From: a virus
Strand: one strand, 5' to 3'
IMG/VR virus record: IMGVR_UViG_3300042879_000368
Location: 1-34,245 of that record
DNA length: 34,245 nucleotides
Below, one piece after another: positions 6,637 to 13,990 of the stretch. Under the pieces are notes generated by a model that was not told the DNA's origin, did no database searches, and saw only the letters and a list, made by a program, of their open reading frames with translations. The position numbers were made by a program, and so were the translations under genes. How positions within the stretch are numbered: the stretch's first letter is position 1; the number at the start of each line of letters is the position of its first letter.

Positions 6637-6812
6637 TTAGGCGGAACCTTGGTGCCATCCAGCTTCTTATGAACCTTAATCTTTTTGCAAACCTCTACCT
6701 CTTTGCCCTTCTTAACTTCTTTGGTGCAGACTTCTTTGATCTCACCGCCAGCCCAAGTTAAGTTTACAGTCAGCATCGAAATACTTAACAGTACAATTTT
6801 GATAATGTTCAT
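6633..6812 (-). CDS. Small secreted two-cysteine protein, 59 aa
   Basis: ATG 6812 has GGAG about 8 nt upstream and the stop overlaps the Rz start. The product has a signal peptide (MNIIKIVLLSISMLTVNLTW, cleavage probably after Trp-Ala) and a short Lys-rich mature part with two Cys (EVCTKEVKKGKEVEVCKKIK) that could form a disulfide in the periplasm. It is placed between the probable holin and Rz. No known lysis role is recognised. Confidence 0.65.
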   Translation of the reverse strand: MNIIKIVLLSISMLTVNLTWAGGEIKEVCTKEVKKGKEVEVCKKIKVHKKLDGTKVPPK

Positions 6813-6814
6813 AA

Positions 6815-7291
6815 TTAAATCTCCGGTTGAGGTGCGGGTGGAGGAGCTGCCTTACCACCGTATCCAACAATGACGGGAGGGGCAGAGGAAACAGACTCCA
6901 TAACAGGCTCCACACGCTGCGTAGAGGCTTGCTGTGGCGTCGAAACAGCAGCAGTAGGGGTAGGCTTAGGCGGCTCAGCATCGCGCTCTTTAGCCGTCGA
7001 TAATCCGGGTGGTACAAACTGAGGCAGAGCATCCTTGCCCTTGACTGCAAGCAATGTTGCCAAGCTACCAAGCACATACTTGGACATGTCGGACAGGATT
7101 AGGAAGAACTGCTTGTCAGCAGGGGCCATCCCTGACATTGGCTGTGTGACAAACACCACGGAGTACAGACTTATGCCCACCATCATAATGACGGTGAAGC
7201 AGAAGGTTACGGCAATGGCAAACTTAATTACCGCATCGTGTTGTTCCTGCGTCATTGCAAGGAACTGGCTTATCAGTTTTAGCGGGTTCAT
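6815..7291 (-). CDS. Probable holin, 158 aa
   Basis: Two hydrophobic segments (about 22-48, FAIAVTFCFTVIMMVGISLY; and about 62-83, ending LGSLATLLAVKG) are followed by a long hydrophilic Pro/Ala-rich tail ending PPPAPQPEI. Position in the lysis cassette, immediately before the spanins and two genes after an endolysin that lacks a signal peptide, supports a holin. Holins have no single diagnostic motif, so this rests on topology and context. It overlaps the lipoprotein gene by 68 nt. Confidence 0.6.
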   Translation of the reverse strand: MNPLKLISQFLAMTQEQHDAVIKFAIAVTFCFTVIMMVGISLYSVVFVTQPMSGMAPADKQFFLILSDMSKYVLGSLATLLAVKGKDALPQFVPPGLSTAKERDAEPPKPTPTAAVSTPQQASTQRVEPVMESVSSAPPVIVGYGGKAAPPPAPQPEI

Positions 7292-7466
7292 CGGATTTCA
7301 TGTCCTCTGGTTTAGTCAATTGATCCGGGCAAGTTCCAGTGGCCGAACAAATAGGACGCTTGCATTCCTTCTTTTCCCAATTGTCTGGGTCCTGACAAGG
7401 ATACCTAAACCTGTCACTGCACCCAGCCAAGAGGCTAAGCACCAAGAATATGTAGAGCTTCTTCAT
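7224..7466 (-). CDS. Small cysteine-rich lipoprotein, 80 aa
   Basis: ATG 7466 begins a lipoprotein signal: MKKLYIFLVLSLLAGCSDRF with lipobox LAGC. The longer frame from 7505 only adds sequence overlapping the endolysin. The mature part has RYPCQDPDNWEKKECKRPIC, then CPDQLTKP and a final CNDAGTTRC, a conserved Cys pattern I have seen in short phage lysis-region lipoproteins of unknown function. It overlaps the endolysin at one end and the holin-like gene at the other. Possible roles include outer-membrane interaction at lysis or exclusion; both are inference. Confidence 0.75.
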   Translation of the reverse strand: MKKLYIFLVLSLLAGCSDRFRYPCQDPDNWEKKECKRPICSATGTCPDQLTKPEDMKSDEPAKTDKPVPCNDAGTTRCGN

Positions 7467-8082
7467 AGTGTTTGATCCTGTCCTCAAGCCCGAAGTATCC
7501 ACCATTGACAGCCTTGGTAAGCCCCTTCATGTCATTCTGATCTGCGAACCTGTTAAGGTTGTTGGTCTCCCAAAACCAGCAAGCACTCTGACTTGCCCCT
7601 TCGAATGTCTGCATGTACTCTGCGGCTGCCTCTGGAGTTATCTCCAGACTTGCTGCAAAGTTGCTGTAGTTACTTCTGCCAGTGAGTTGGATAAGACCAC
7701 GGCCACGATAGCGCCAACCGTCACCACTAGACTCAGGGCCATTGCCCATACGGTTAGCATAAATATAGTTCGCAATTGCTTCCTTCTTATTAGGCTTAGA
7801 TGCGTACTGTTCAGCGAGTGCATCTGTCGGAAAATACTTTGAGAATTTGGCGCGGAGTGTTGACGCCCGGTAGTTGAGGTTTTCTTCCAAGGCAGTAAAG
7901 CCAGCAGACTCATGGCTACACTGCGCAAGGAAAGCAGCAATGCGCTTCGGAGTATTGATGTCGTAATCTTCAAGCAAGCACTTGCCACCGAGTTCGTCTT
8001 GAGGACCAGCCAGCGCACTATGCCAATGCTCAACATACTTATTCTTCGGAAGGAACTTCTTTAGTTGTTGCAGTGTTAGCAT
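7435..8082 (-). CDS. GH19 chitinase-like endolysin, 215 aa
   Basis: Muralytic enzyme of glycoside hydrolase family 19. Key motifs are AQCSHESAGF with the catalytic Glu of HES (Glu58), a following acidic ALEENLNY loop, and YRGRGLIQLTGRSNY, the substrate-site signature. The C-terminal part (WFWETNNLNRFAD, VNGGYFGLEDR) is also typical. No signal peptide, so export depends on a holin. I prefer ATG 8082 over the adjacent GTG 8085 because AGGAG is 7 nt upstream. It overlaps the neighbouring genes on both sides. Confidence 0.92.
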   Translation of the reverse strand: MLTLQQLKKFLPKNKYVEHWHSALAGPQDELGGKCLLEDYDINTPKRIAAFLAQCSHESAGFTALEENLNYRASTLRAKFSKYFPTDALAEQYASKPNKKEAIANYIYANRMGNGPESSGDGWRYRGRGLIQLTGRSNYSNFAASLEITPEAAAEYMQTFEGASQSACWFWETNNLNRFADQNDMKGLTKAVNGGYFGLEDRIKHYEEALHILGA

Positions 8083-8377
8083 CACGAAACTCCTGAAACT
8101 CTTTGACTATCTGGTTACGAGTATTGCGCATTCGGTTTAGCTCATGCGTAGCAGCAGTCAAGGCGTTATTTAAATCCATGTACAGAATGCCAAGCGCAGG
8201 AATAATTACCACGTACGTCACAGCCATTATTGCCAGACATAGTACAAGTACCCACGATACGTGTGACTCGTCCTTATCAGTAGCACGATTCCCCACATCC
8301 ACAGGAGGACGAACAGGATCGCGCCAATCCATGTTCCCAGCGCCTTTGCCCTGTTTATTGCTTGGTTTCGTCGCCAT
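8039..8377 (-). CDS. Single-pass membrane protein in lysis cassette, 112 aa
   Basis: Contains one strong transmembrane segment (about 42-65, VLVLCLAIMAVTYVVIIPAL) after a basic/Pro-rich N-terminus and before a helical polar tail (TAATHELNRMRNTRNQIVKE). It overlaps the upstream 230-aa gene by 151 nt and the endolysin by 44 nt; ATG 8332 would shorten the first overlap. No clear Shine-Dalgarno. It could be a second holin or an antiholin, but nothing in the sequence decides this. Confidence 0.55.
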   Translation of the reverse strand: MATKPSNKQGKGAGNMDWRDPVRPPVDVGNRATDKDESHVSWVLVLCLAIMAVTYVVIIPALGILYMDLNNALTAATHELNRMRNTRNQIVKEFQEFRDANTATTKEVPSEE

Positions 8378-8919
8378 GCTGCTATCTGCGCTTTCGCAAG
8401 TTCTTCAGCGTGTGCCTGCTTTTGTTCTTCAACCGTCTGCTGCCACATGGACTCGAACTTTGACCACAATGCACCCAACTCTTGAGGCGCGTTATAAGTC
8501 ATCTCGTATCGAAGTTCGGCGTACATGGCGTCAATCCTTGTCCTGATCCGAACCCTGTGGAGAGCACGTCTTGCTACGGATAAATCCCCCTTGTAAACCT
8601 TCTTGGCATTCTTCTCTTCCTCCAAGAACGCCTTGGCTATTGCATCGTAAGCATCGACAAAGTTGCCGAGATGTTCCCACACATCATCAAGCGCATCGTT
8701 AGGATCAGTCTTACCGATCTTCTGGACACGCTGGACCTCTTCGTTGTACTGACGCTTTTCTTCAACAGTCGGATTAGGCTTGGAAGCAAACTGTTTTTTC
8801 AGGTCATCAAGAACTTCCTTGACATCCCCTGCTGCACCCTTAATATCTTTGTAAAGTTTGCAACCAGCCTTAGCCGCAGCAATTGCAGTATTTGCCGCAG
8901 CCAGTAAAGTCAGCGGCAT
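8227..8919 (-). CDS. Membrane-anchored hypothetical protein, 230 aa
   Basis: Begins with a hydrophobic Ala-rich segment (MPLTLLAAANTAIAAAKAGC), continues as a long charged helical region (about 25-185), and has a strong transmembrane segment near the C-terminus (TWIGAILFVLLWMWGIVLLI). It is known to me only as a recurring unknown in the tail/lysis region of T7-like environmental phages. Its last 151 nt overlap the next gene in another frame. Function not assigned. Confidence 0.65.
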   Translation of the reverse strand: MPLTLLAAANTAIAAAKAGCKLYKDIKGAAGDVKEVLDDLKKQFASKPNPTVEEKRQYNEEVQRVQKIGKTDPNDALDDVWEHLGNFVDAYDAIAKAFLEEEKNAKKVYKGDLSVARRALHRVRIRTRIDAMYAELRYEMTYNAPQELGALWSKFESMWQQTVEEQKQAHAEELAKAQIAAWRRNQAINRAKALGTWIGAILFVLLWMWGIVLLIRTSHTYRGYLYYVWQ

Positions 8920-8925
8920 ACATGC

Positions 8926-9081
8926 TTACGCTTTTAGTACAAGCGTCAGTAACAGGAGGATGATTGCCCCTGCGCTACTGATAAGAATAGTCTCAAGGCG
9001 TTTCAATCTAGCCCAGATGCCAGCATATCGCTCAGCACAGACAGCTTCGTGTGTGTTCAGCCTAGCTTCCAAGTCTTCCAC
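8926..9081 (-). CDS. Small tail-anchored membrane protein, 51 aa (GTG start)
   Basis: GTG 9081 has AAGGAT just upstream. The product has an N-terminal amphipathic helix (VEDLEARLNTHEAVCAERYA), then KRLE and a C-terminal transmembrane segment (TILISSAGAIILLLLTLVLK). The layout resembles XhlA-type or holin-accessory peptides and is common in phage lysis regions. It fills the interval between the 230-aa and 108-aa genes. Role inferred only from topology and position. Confidence 0.6.
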   Translation of the reverse strand: MEDLEARLNTHEAVCAERYAGIWARLKRLETILISSAGAIILLLLTLVLKA

Positions 9082-9094
9082 CTTTCATCCTTTC

Positions 9095-9421
9095 TTATAA
9101 AGCTTGTATGTCAGCAGAAGTCAAAGCCGCAACCTGTGTGCTGGACATGGCCTGCAATTGCGCCGAGTCAATAGCTATCACTTCTTGCGTCTCAATGACA
9201 ACACCCGGCAGCTGGTACTCAATCCACTGCATCTGGTCGTGGTTCCACTTCCAGCGGTAGCCTTCGCGGTCAACGGGCTTAGGATCACGCACCACCCATT
9301 GCCAGTTCAGCCACACCACCTCTTTACCTTCAGGCGTTTCTGGAGGCATCTCGACTTCAATCCAGCCTTCAGTGCCGTCTGTCTCAGGCTTAGGGATTGA
9401 TCCGTTTTTTGTATAGAGCAT
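9095..9421 (-). CDS. Tail-associated hypothetical protein, 108 aa
   Basis: Follows the LamG protein gene. The core (EGWIEVEMPPETPEGKEVVW, LNWQWVVRDPKP, YRWKWNHDQMQWIEYQLPG) is Trp-rich and resembles small proteins encoded next to fibres of environmental phages. The C-terminus carries three degenerate repeats of about 8 residues (SAQLQAM, STQVAAL, SADIQAL), like the 'ALT-xx-Q' repeats of large adhesins. It may be a fibre-associated protein or chaperone; unproven. Confidence 0.6.
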   Translation of the reverse strand: MLYTKNGSIPKPETDGTEGWIEVEMPPETPEGKEVVWLNWQWVVRDPKPVDREGYRWKWNHDQMQWIEYQLPGVVIETQEVIAIDSAQLQAMSSTQVAALTSADIQAL

Positions 9422-9430
9422 GGTCAGTCC

Positions 9431-11389
9431 TTATTGCAGAGGGAAGGCGGCGGTTGGGACGGTGTATGTAGAACCAGAATAACGAGCATATCCCTTTGTT
9501 ATTCTAAAATCGTCTATATAACCATTCCAAGAATATGATCCAGTATTGTCATTTCCAATGTACAAAGTTGGAACTATGGAATAATTTGTTGTGTCAGTCG
9601 TTTGAAGAACACGCGAACCGCCTAGAAATACCGATGTGTTATTCGTACTGCTTCCGGAACGAACAATCGCAAAATGCACCCAAGCGTTTTGTGTAAATGA
9701 TGTGGACGCAACAATATCAAGTGTTGTTCCAAGGTTTACATATAACGTCGTACCTACAGTGAATGCACCAAGATACTGACTTGTTTCGCGCATATCAAAA
9801 ATATATCGCGCTCCTGACGCACCTGTGTACAGCCAACCTTCAATCGTATAGTCGCCGCCACCAATAGCGTTATTCAGTTTGCCTTTTAAACTGTCCCCCG
9901 TCCCATCGAAGTACATAGAGCTACCACCAAACTTGCTCTGCGTCGTGCTTATCTGCGCATTGCCAACAGTCTCCAGCACGTTCTTGCCAGTGGCATCAGT
10001 GATGCCGCCGTTGGTGAAGTTGGCAAGGAATTGAGTTCCTGTCGCCACCGCTGGAGGAGAAGTTGGCATGGTAATTGTGGATTGTGTGGGGTCATATGGG
10101 GTAGAGCCTGTTATCAGGCGAATACCAGCAATATACCCAGTAACATCACCGCCGTTCGACGGGTCAAGGCGGCCAATTGCGGAAGTCAAGCCGCTGAAGT
10201 TTGTTGAAATGGTTAGCGCACCGGTAGATGAACGCGTTCCATTTAGAAACACTGTCATCTGGTTCGATGAATTCCTACAAACAACAACATGGTTCCACAT
10301 ATTTGCCTGTAACGTAGGAACCGTAAAGTTATTGTTTGCTACGTTGTATTGACTTGCGTTGATGGTAGTCCCGGACATACGCACTTCAAGCGCACTGTTG
10401 TATCCAGATGTTGAAATAACGCCTAAAGGCGATCTGGATGTAGCAAAGCCGTTAGTGCTATAAATCCAGAATTCATAGCTAAATGCACCTGATCCAGCAG
10501 CAGTGCCAGTCCATGTCAGGTAATCCCCACTCCCATCAAAATACCCACTGCCACCATTCGTCGCCGCGCTGTACGCAGCCGTAGGAGCGAACGGGCTGAA
10601 CGCTTGGATGGAGGGGGAGCCGTTGACCGTGATGGCAAATGCGTTGCTGCTGTTGTCAACGAAGCGGTTTGATTGGCAGGTGAGCAGTTGCGTGTTGGTG
10701 ACTGCTGTCAGCGGTGTCGTGCTTGGCGTAAAGTTGGCCGTATATAAAGCCGAACCCTTTACAAAGCGCAGGTTCGATACATAGCCAGTAAAGTTTTGGA
10801 TGCCACCAGCCGACGCAACAGACATTGCTGTCTGCGTATAGTTTGTTGTGTCTGTCGTCGTGCTACCAATCTGCGTACCGTTGATGAAAACTCGCAAAGA
10901 ATTTGATGAACGCGAGAACGCAACGTGATACCAGTTTCCAACTGCAAACGTATACGAAGTACTAAATGTGTTTCCGCCTCCATATGGATTCAGTGAAACG
11001 CTCCCTGCTGCTAGGCTTAGATTGAAAACTGGGCCACCACTAGCCGCTGCTCCATACACAGTTCCGTTTGCAAGCGTTGATACAAAAACCCAGCACTCAA
11101 ACGTATAGTCACCAGTGCCAATAGCTAAATTCGCGTTGCTTGCAAAACTGAGATAACTGCTACCATCAAAGTAATTCGACCACCCCGTCTGCGAGAACGG
11201 CGAGAACGTACCCTGCGTCGTGTTGCCGTTGCGGGTGATGCTGAAGTTGTTGGTGGACGAGTCTAGGAACGTATTGTTCTGCGCTCCGTTCGTGCCATCG
11301 CCGGACAGCAGCAGCGTGGTCAGGTTGAAATACCCGTCCTTGATTGCTGCCGCAATACTTCCAGCAAGAATGTTAAGTATTCCTGTCAT
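9431..11389 (-). CDS. Tail or receptor-binding protein with three LamG-like domains, 652 aa
   Basis: Three tandem concanavalin A-like (LamG/jelly-roll) domains lie at about 25-218, 225-435 and 445-650. Each shows the family pattern: an exposed 'YFDGS.YL' strand (NYFDGSSYLSF, GYFDGSGDYLTW, MYFDGTGDSLKG), a 'YT.E.W.Y' strand, 'W.HVA/FAI.R', and a final 'GYI...R...G.A.Y' strand. Linkers repeat the phrase N-x-F-x-IT-x-NG ... FSPF. Such proteins bind glycans and fit a host-recognition role at the tail. The first 20 residues are hydrophobic and could mediate attachment or trimerisation. It overlaps the preceding gene by 4 nt. Confidence 0.82.
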   Translation of the reverse strand: MTGILNILAGSIAAAIKDGYFNLTTLLLSGDGTNGAQNNTFLDSSTNNFSITRNGNTTQGTFSPFSQTGWSNYFDGSSYLSFASNANLAIGTGDYTFECWVFVSTLANGTVYGAAASGGPVFNLSLAAGSVSLNPYGGGNTFSTSYTFAVGNWYHVAFSRSSNSLRVFINGTQIGSTTTDTTNYTQTAMSVASAGGIQNFTGYVSNLRFVKGSALYTANFTPSTTPLTAVTNTQLLTCQSNRFVDNSSNAFAITVNGSPSIQAFSPFAPTAAYSAATNGGSGYFDGSGDYLTWTGTAAGSGAFSYEFWIYSTNGFATSRSPLGVISTSGYNSALEVRMSGTTINASQYNVANNNFTVPTLQANMWNHVVVCRNSSNQMTVFLNGTRSSTGALTISTNFSGLTSAIGRLDPSNGGDVTGYIAGIRLITGSTPYDPTQSTITMPTSPPAVATGTQFLANFTNGGITDATGKNVLETVGNAQISTTQSKFGGSSMYFDGTGDSLKGKLNNAIGGGDYTIEGWLYTGASGARYIFDMRETSQYLGAFTVGTTLYVNLGTTLDIVASTSFTQNAWVHFAIVRSGSSTNNTSVFLGGSRVLQTTDTTNYSIVPTLYIGNDNTGSYSWNGYIDDFRITKGYARYSGSTYTVPTAAFPLQ

Positions 11390-12441
11390 GTCAGTCCCGA
11401 GCCGTTAATCAGCCACGTTGTCGATGTCAGCTTCACCGCTGTCGCCATGCCATACTGCGCCAGACTGCGGCTTCCAGTAGAGCCAGTGCCAGCCAGATAC
11501 AAAGTGTCAGAAGTAATTGCAATCGTCACCACCTGTGAAGTCATGTTCACAAACGTCAGTACCGTACCTACTGCATAAGCAACACTAGCATTTGCAGGAA
11601 TAGTAAATGTACGAGCATTAGCGTCAGTCGATGGGTGCAGGATTACTTTGCCAGCGTCGGCCAGCACTGCTGTATAGGCAGCAGATTGCGAGTTGACAGG
11701 AGCATTACGGAATCCTACCGAGTCAGTGCCATCGACTGTACAGTTCGACAACGTGCCAGAACTAGGAGTTCCTAAAGCGCCACCCGGAGCAACATAGTCA
11801 GTGCCAGCAGTCGCTGCACTAGCTACGCCAGAAGTGGCTTTTACTAGACCGCTAAGCGTTGCTCTCTTAATAAGCTTGCCGGTAGTGGAATTAAACAGGA
11901 CAATCTCGGAATCGACAGAGCTGGCTGGCCCTGATACATCACCAGTACCAGTGTCGCCTTTGCTAGCCAAGACCATCCAGTAAGCTGTAGCAGAAGTAGG
12001 ATTCTGGTTTGTGCTTGCTTGAATTGCTAAATAGCTAGTTCCGCTAACAGTAACAACATCGTTAGTTGCATACGTGGAACCAGAAGACCAAGTTCCACGC
12101 GGGGTAAACCCAACAGCAACCGCAGCAGCAGAGCCTTCGTATACTGAATATAAGCAAACAATTGCCGAACCAGAAGATGCAGATGCTTGGATATAGTCAC
12201 CAGCATTTACATCAATTGGCTTAGGCCATGTATATGTAGAATTTGCGGCTACAGATATGCCAGTAGCAACAGTAGTAGTTGTACCTAAGCTCTGAATATA
12301 AACTTTCAGAGTAATAGTTACTGCACCACCAGTATTGTTTGCAAATACTAAACCATGTACCGATGCCTCAATGGTAGATGGGCAGGTATATATTGTTGTA
12401 TCACTTGTGCCAATAGCAATTGGCTTGCCTTTAAGTGCCAT
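11386..12441 (-). CDS. Tail fibre-like protein with carbohydrate-binding-like segment, 351 aa
   Basis: The N-terminal half is a beta-rich Gly/Thr/Ser domain. At about 113-160 lies a short module (GTWSSGSTYATNDVVTVSGT, SYLAIQASTNQNP, YWMVLA) that fits the CBM5/12 (chitin-binding-like) pattern common on phage fibres. It is followed by a short collagen-like KGDTGTGDVSGP segment. The C-terminal portion (ADAGKVILHPSTDANARTFT) resembles fibre tip domains of many phages. Position between the gp17-like fibre and LamG protein genes supports a host-binding complex. Confidence 0.75.
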   Translation of the reverse strand: MALKGKPIAIGTSDTTIYTCPSTIEASVHGLVFANNTGGAVTITLKVYIQSLGTTTTVATGISVAANSTYTWPKPIDVNAGDYIQASASSGSAIVCLYSVYEGSAAAVAVGFTPRGTWSSGSTYATNDVVTVSGTSYLAIQASTNQNPTSATAYWMVLASKGDTGTGDVSGPASSVDSEIVLFNSTTGKLIKRATLSGLVKATSGVASAATAGTDYVAPGGALGTPSSGTLSNCTVDGTDSVGFRNAPVNSQSAAYTAVLADAGKVILHPSTDANARTFTIPANASVAYAVGTVLTFVNMTSQVVTIAITSDTLYLAGTGSTGSRSLAQYGMATAVKLTSTTWLINGSGLT

Positions 12442-12444
12442 AAT

Positions 12445-13959
12445 TTAACTCCCAAAAACTAAAGCCATTGCCACTGGATCAGGTATTGCAGAAACAGATG
12501 CAGCAGTTGCGGGTGTGAATGTAAGAGCGTCAGTAACGTCTGTGCTTGTTAATGTGACAGCGCCAGTCCTTGTATTAAAACTAGTAACAGCACCACTAAT
12601 GCTAAACGCAGCCTGATCCCAAGCAGAACCAGTCCACACATACAATTGATTTAATGCTGTATTCCAATAAATAGCACCAGTCAACAGTGCATTACCATCG
12701 TTGTCTAACGTAGGAGCAGAAGACTTAGCTCCAAGGTATCTATCATCAAAGCTGTCATAACTTGCAGCCGCAGCAGACGCAGAACCTGCCGCAGCAGAAG
12801 CACTAGAACTTGCAGCAGATGCGCTACTTGATGCTGCTTGTGCATGGTATTTGGCAGAGTATTCTCCGCCAGCTACAGTTCCAGATGTCTTGGTTGCCCA
12901 ATCATTTGCAAGGATAGCCGATGCGGCAGCAGCATCTGCATTTTCCTCAGCATTCTGAATATCAACTATGTTGGCTGATACGGTAGTAATGTCAGCACTG
13001 ATTGGACCTAATGCAGCAAGGCTTGTTGTTTGCAATGCCAATGCTGAAATTTGCGCAGACTGTCCAGCAAGCGTATTAATCTGTGCCGACTGCCCAGCAA
13101 CAGTGATAATTTGAGCGCTGATAGGGCCAAGAGCTGCAATGTTTGCAGTCTGGCCTGCAACAGCAGAAAGTTGAGCAGAGCTTAAAGCAGCAACCTGTGT
13201 GATCTCTGTATCGATAGCAGCCAGCGCCACCATCTCGTCTGCCAGCGGAGATAGAATTGCCATCTCGTCCGTAGCATTAGCAATGGCTGTAAGTTGCGCA
13301 GAGTTCAGAGCGCCGACGGCAACCACGCTTGACGATATACCTGCTACCGTCGTAATGCTTGACGAGATAGGAGCCAGTGTTGCAATCTGTGCAGACTGAC
13401 CTGCTACGGTAACTATCTGCGCATCAATTGCAGCCAGCGTTTCAATCTCATCGACAATTGCTGCGATGTCATCCACGTTCGAGCTGGTCGGCCCCGGTTC
13501 TGGATTGCCGTTTGCATCAAATGCCAGATACTTGCCAGCACGATCTGCCTTACGTGGCAGCGTCATGTTAATGTCAGTAGGATCAGTGACAGGCGCTTTC
13601 ATGCCGCGTTCTGCTGTCTCTGCTACCTGCTGAATAAAGATGGTCTGCGCATCCAGCTCATCGTTCAGCGTATTGGCAAAGAAGTCACCACCAGTGGTAA
13701 AGTCTGTGGTACGCTGAATTGTCTTAGAGCCGACAATCGTAATGTTATTAGTGCCAGCAGTTACCACCAGAGTTACAGACCCAGTACCATTTGCATTGAT
13801 GGTTACGGAGTAATCAGTGGTAAGCGTCAGGAGAGTATCGCCCTTATATACGGCAATATCACTTGACGACAAAATCTCAAACGTAAAGGCATAAGGGCCT
13901 ACTCCGCTCGGAGAATAGACCACACGCCGTGGTACGTTGGATATTGCGTAATCAGCCAT
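12445..13959 (-). CDS. T7 gp17-type tail fibre protein, 504 aa
   Basis: Residues 1-130 match the T7 tail-fibre N-terminal domain that attaches the fibre to the tail: RRVVYSPSGVGPYAFTFEIL, TDYSVTINANGTGSVTL, IQRTTDFTTGGDFFANTLND and TIFIQQVAETAERG. The middle (about 160-330) is a repetitive trimer-forming region with many Gln/Ser/Ala repeats such as VAGQSAQIATLAPISS. It is followed by an Ala-Ser stretch and a DRYLGAKSSAPTLDNDG ... LYVWTGSAW module common in fibres. There is no peptidase or depolymerase motif. Two more receptor-binding proteins are encoded downstream, suggesting a branched adhesion apparatus. Confidence 0.88.
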   Translation of the reverse strand: MADYAISNVPRRVVYSPSGVGPYAFTFEILSSSDIAVYKGDTLLTLTTDYSVTINANGTGSVTLVVTAGTNNITIVGSKTIQRTTDFTTGGDFFANTLNDELDAQTIFIQQVAETAERGMKAPVTDPTDINMTLPRKADRAGKYLAFDANGNPEPGPTSSNVDDIAAIVDEIETLAAIDAQIVTVAGQSAQIATLAPISSSITTVAGISSSVVAVGALNSAQLTAIANATDEMAILSPLADEMVALAAIDTEITQVAALSSAQLSAVAGQTANIAALGPISAQIITVAGQSAQINTLAGQSAQISALALQTTSLAALGPISADITTVSANIVDIQNAEENADAAAASAILANDWATKTSGTVAGGEYSAKYHAQAASSSASAASSSASAAAGSASAAAASYDSFDDRYLGAKSSAPTLDNDGNALLTGAIYWNTALNQLYVWTGSAWDQAAFSISGAVTSFNTRTGAVTLTSTDVTDALTFTPATAASVSAIPDPVAMALVFGS

Positions 13960-13990
13960 AATTCAGGCTCCTATGATTTTTGCTAATTTA

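Noticed and set aside
6160-6672. Rightward 170-codon frame over the spanin genes
   Set aside because: Shadow of Rz/Rz1, which have a membrane anchor, lipobox, good starts and known nesting. The frame has no ribosome-binding site and low-complexity hydrophobic content.
8102-8377. Reading the region 8039-8377 as non-coding because of the long overlap
   Set aside because: The frame has a strong single membrane segment in the right place of the lysis cassette, so I kept it at moderate confidence rather than dropping it.
12769-12841. Repeat-rich stretch suggesting a CRISPR-like or variable-repeat array
   Set aside because: The repeats encode Ala/Ser-rich linker residues of a tail fibre; they are irregular and have no spacers.
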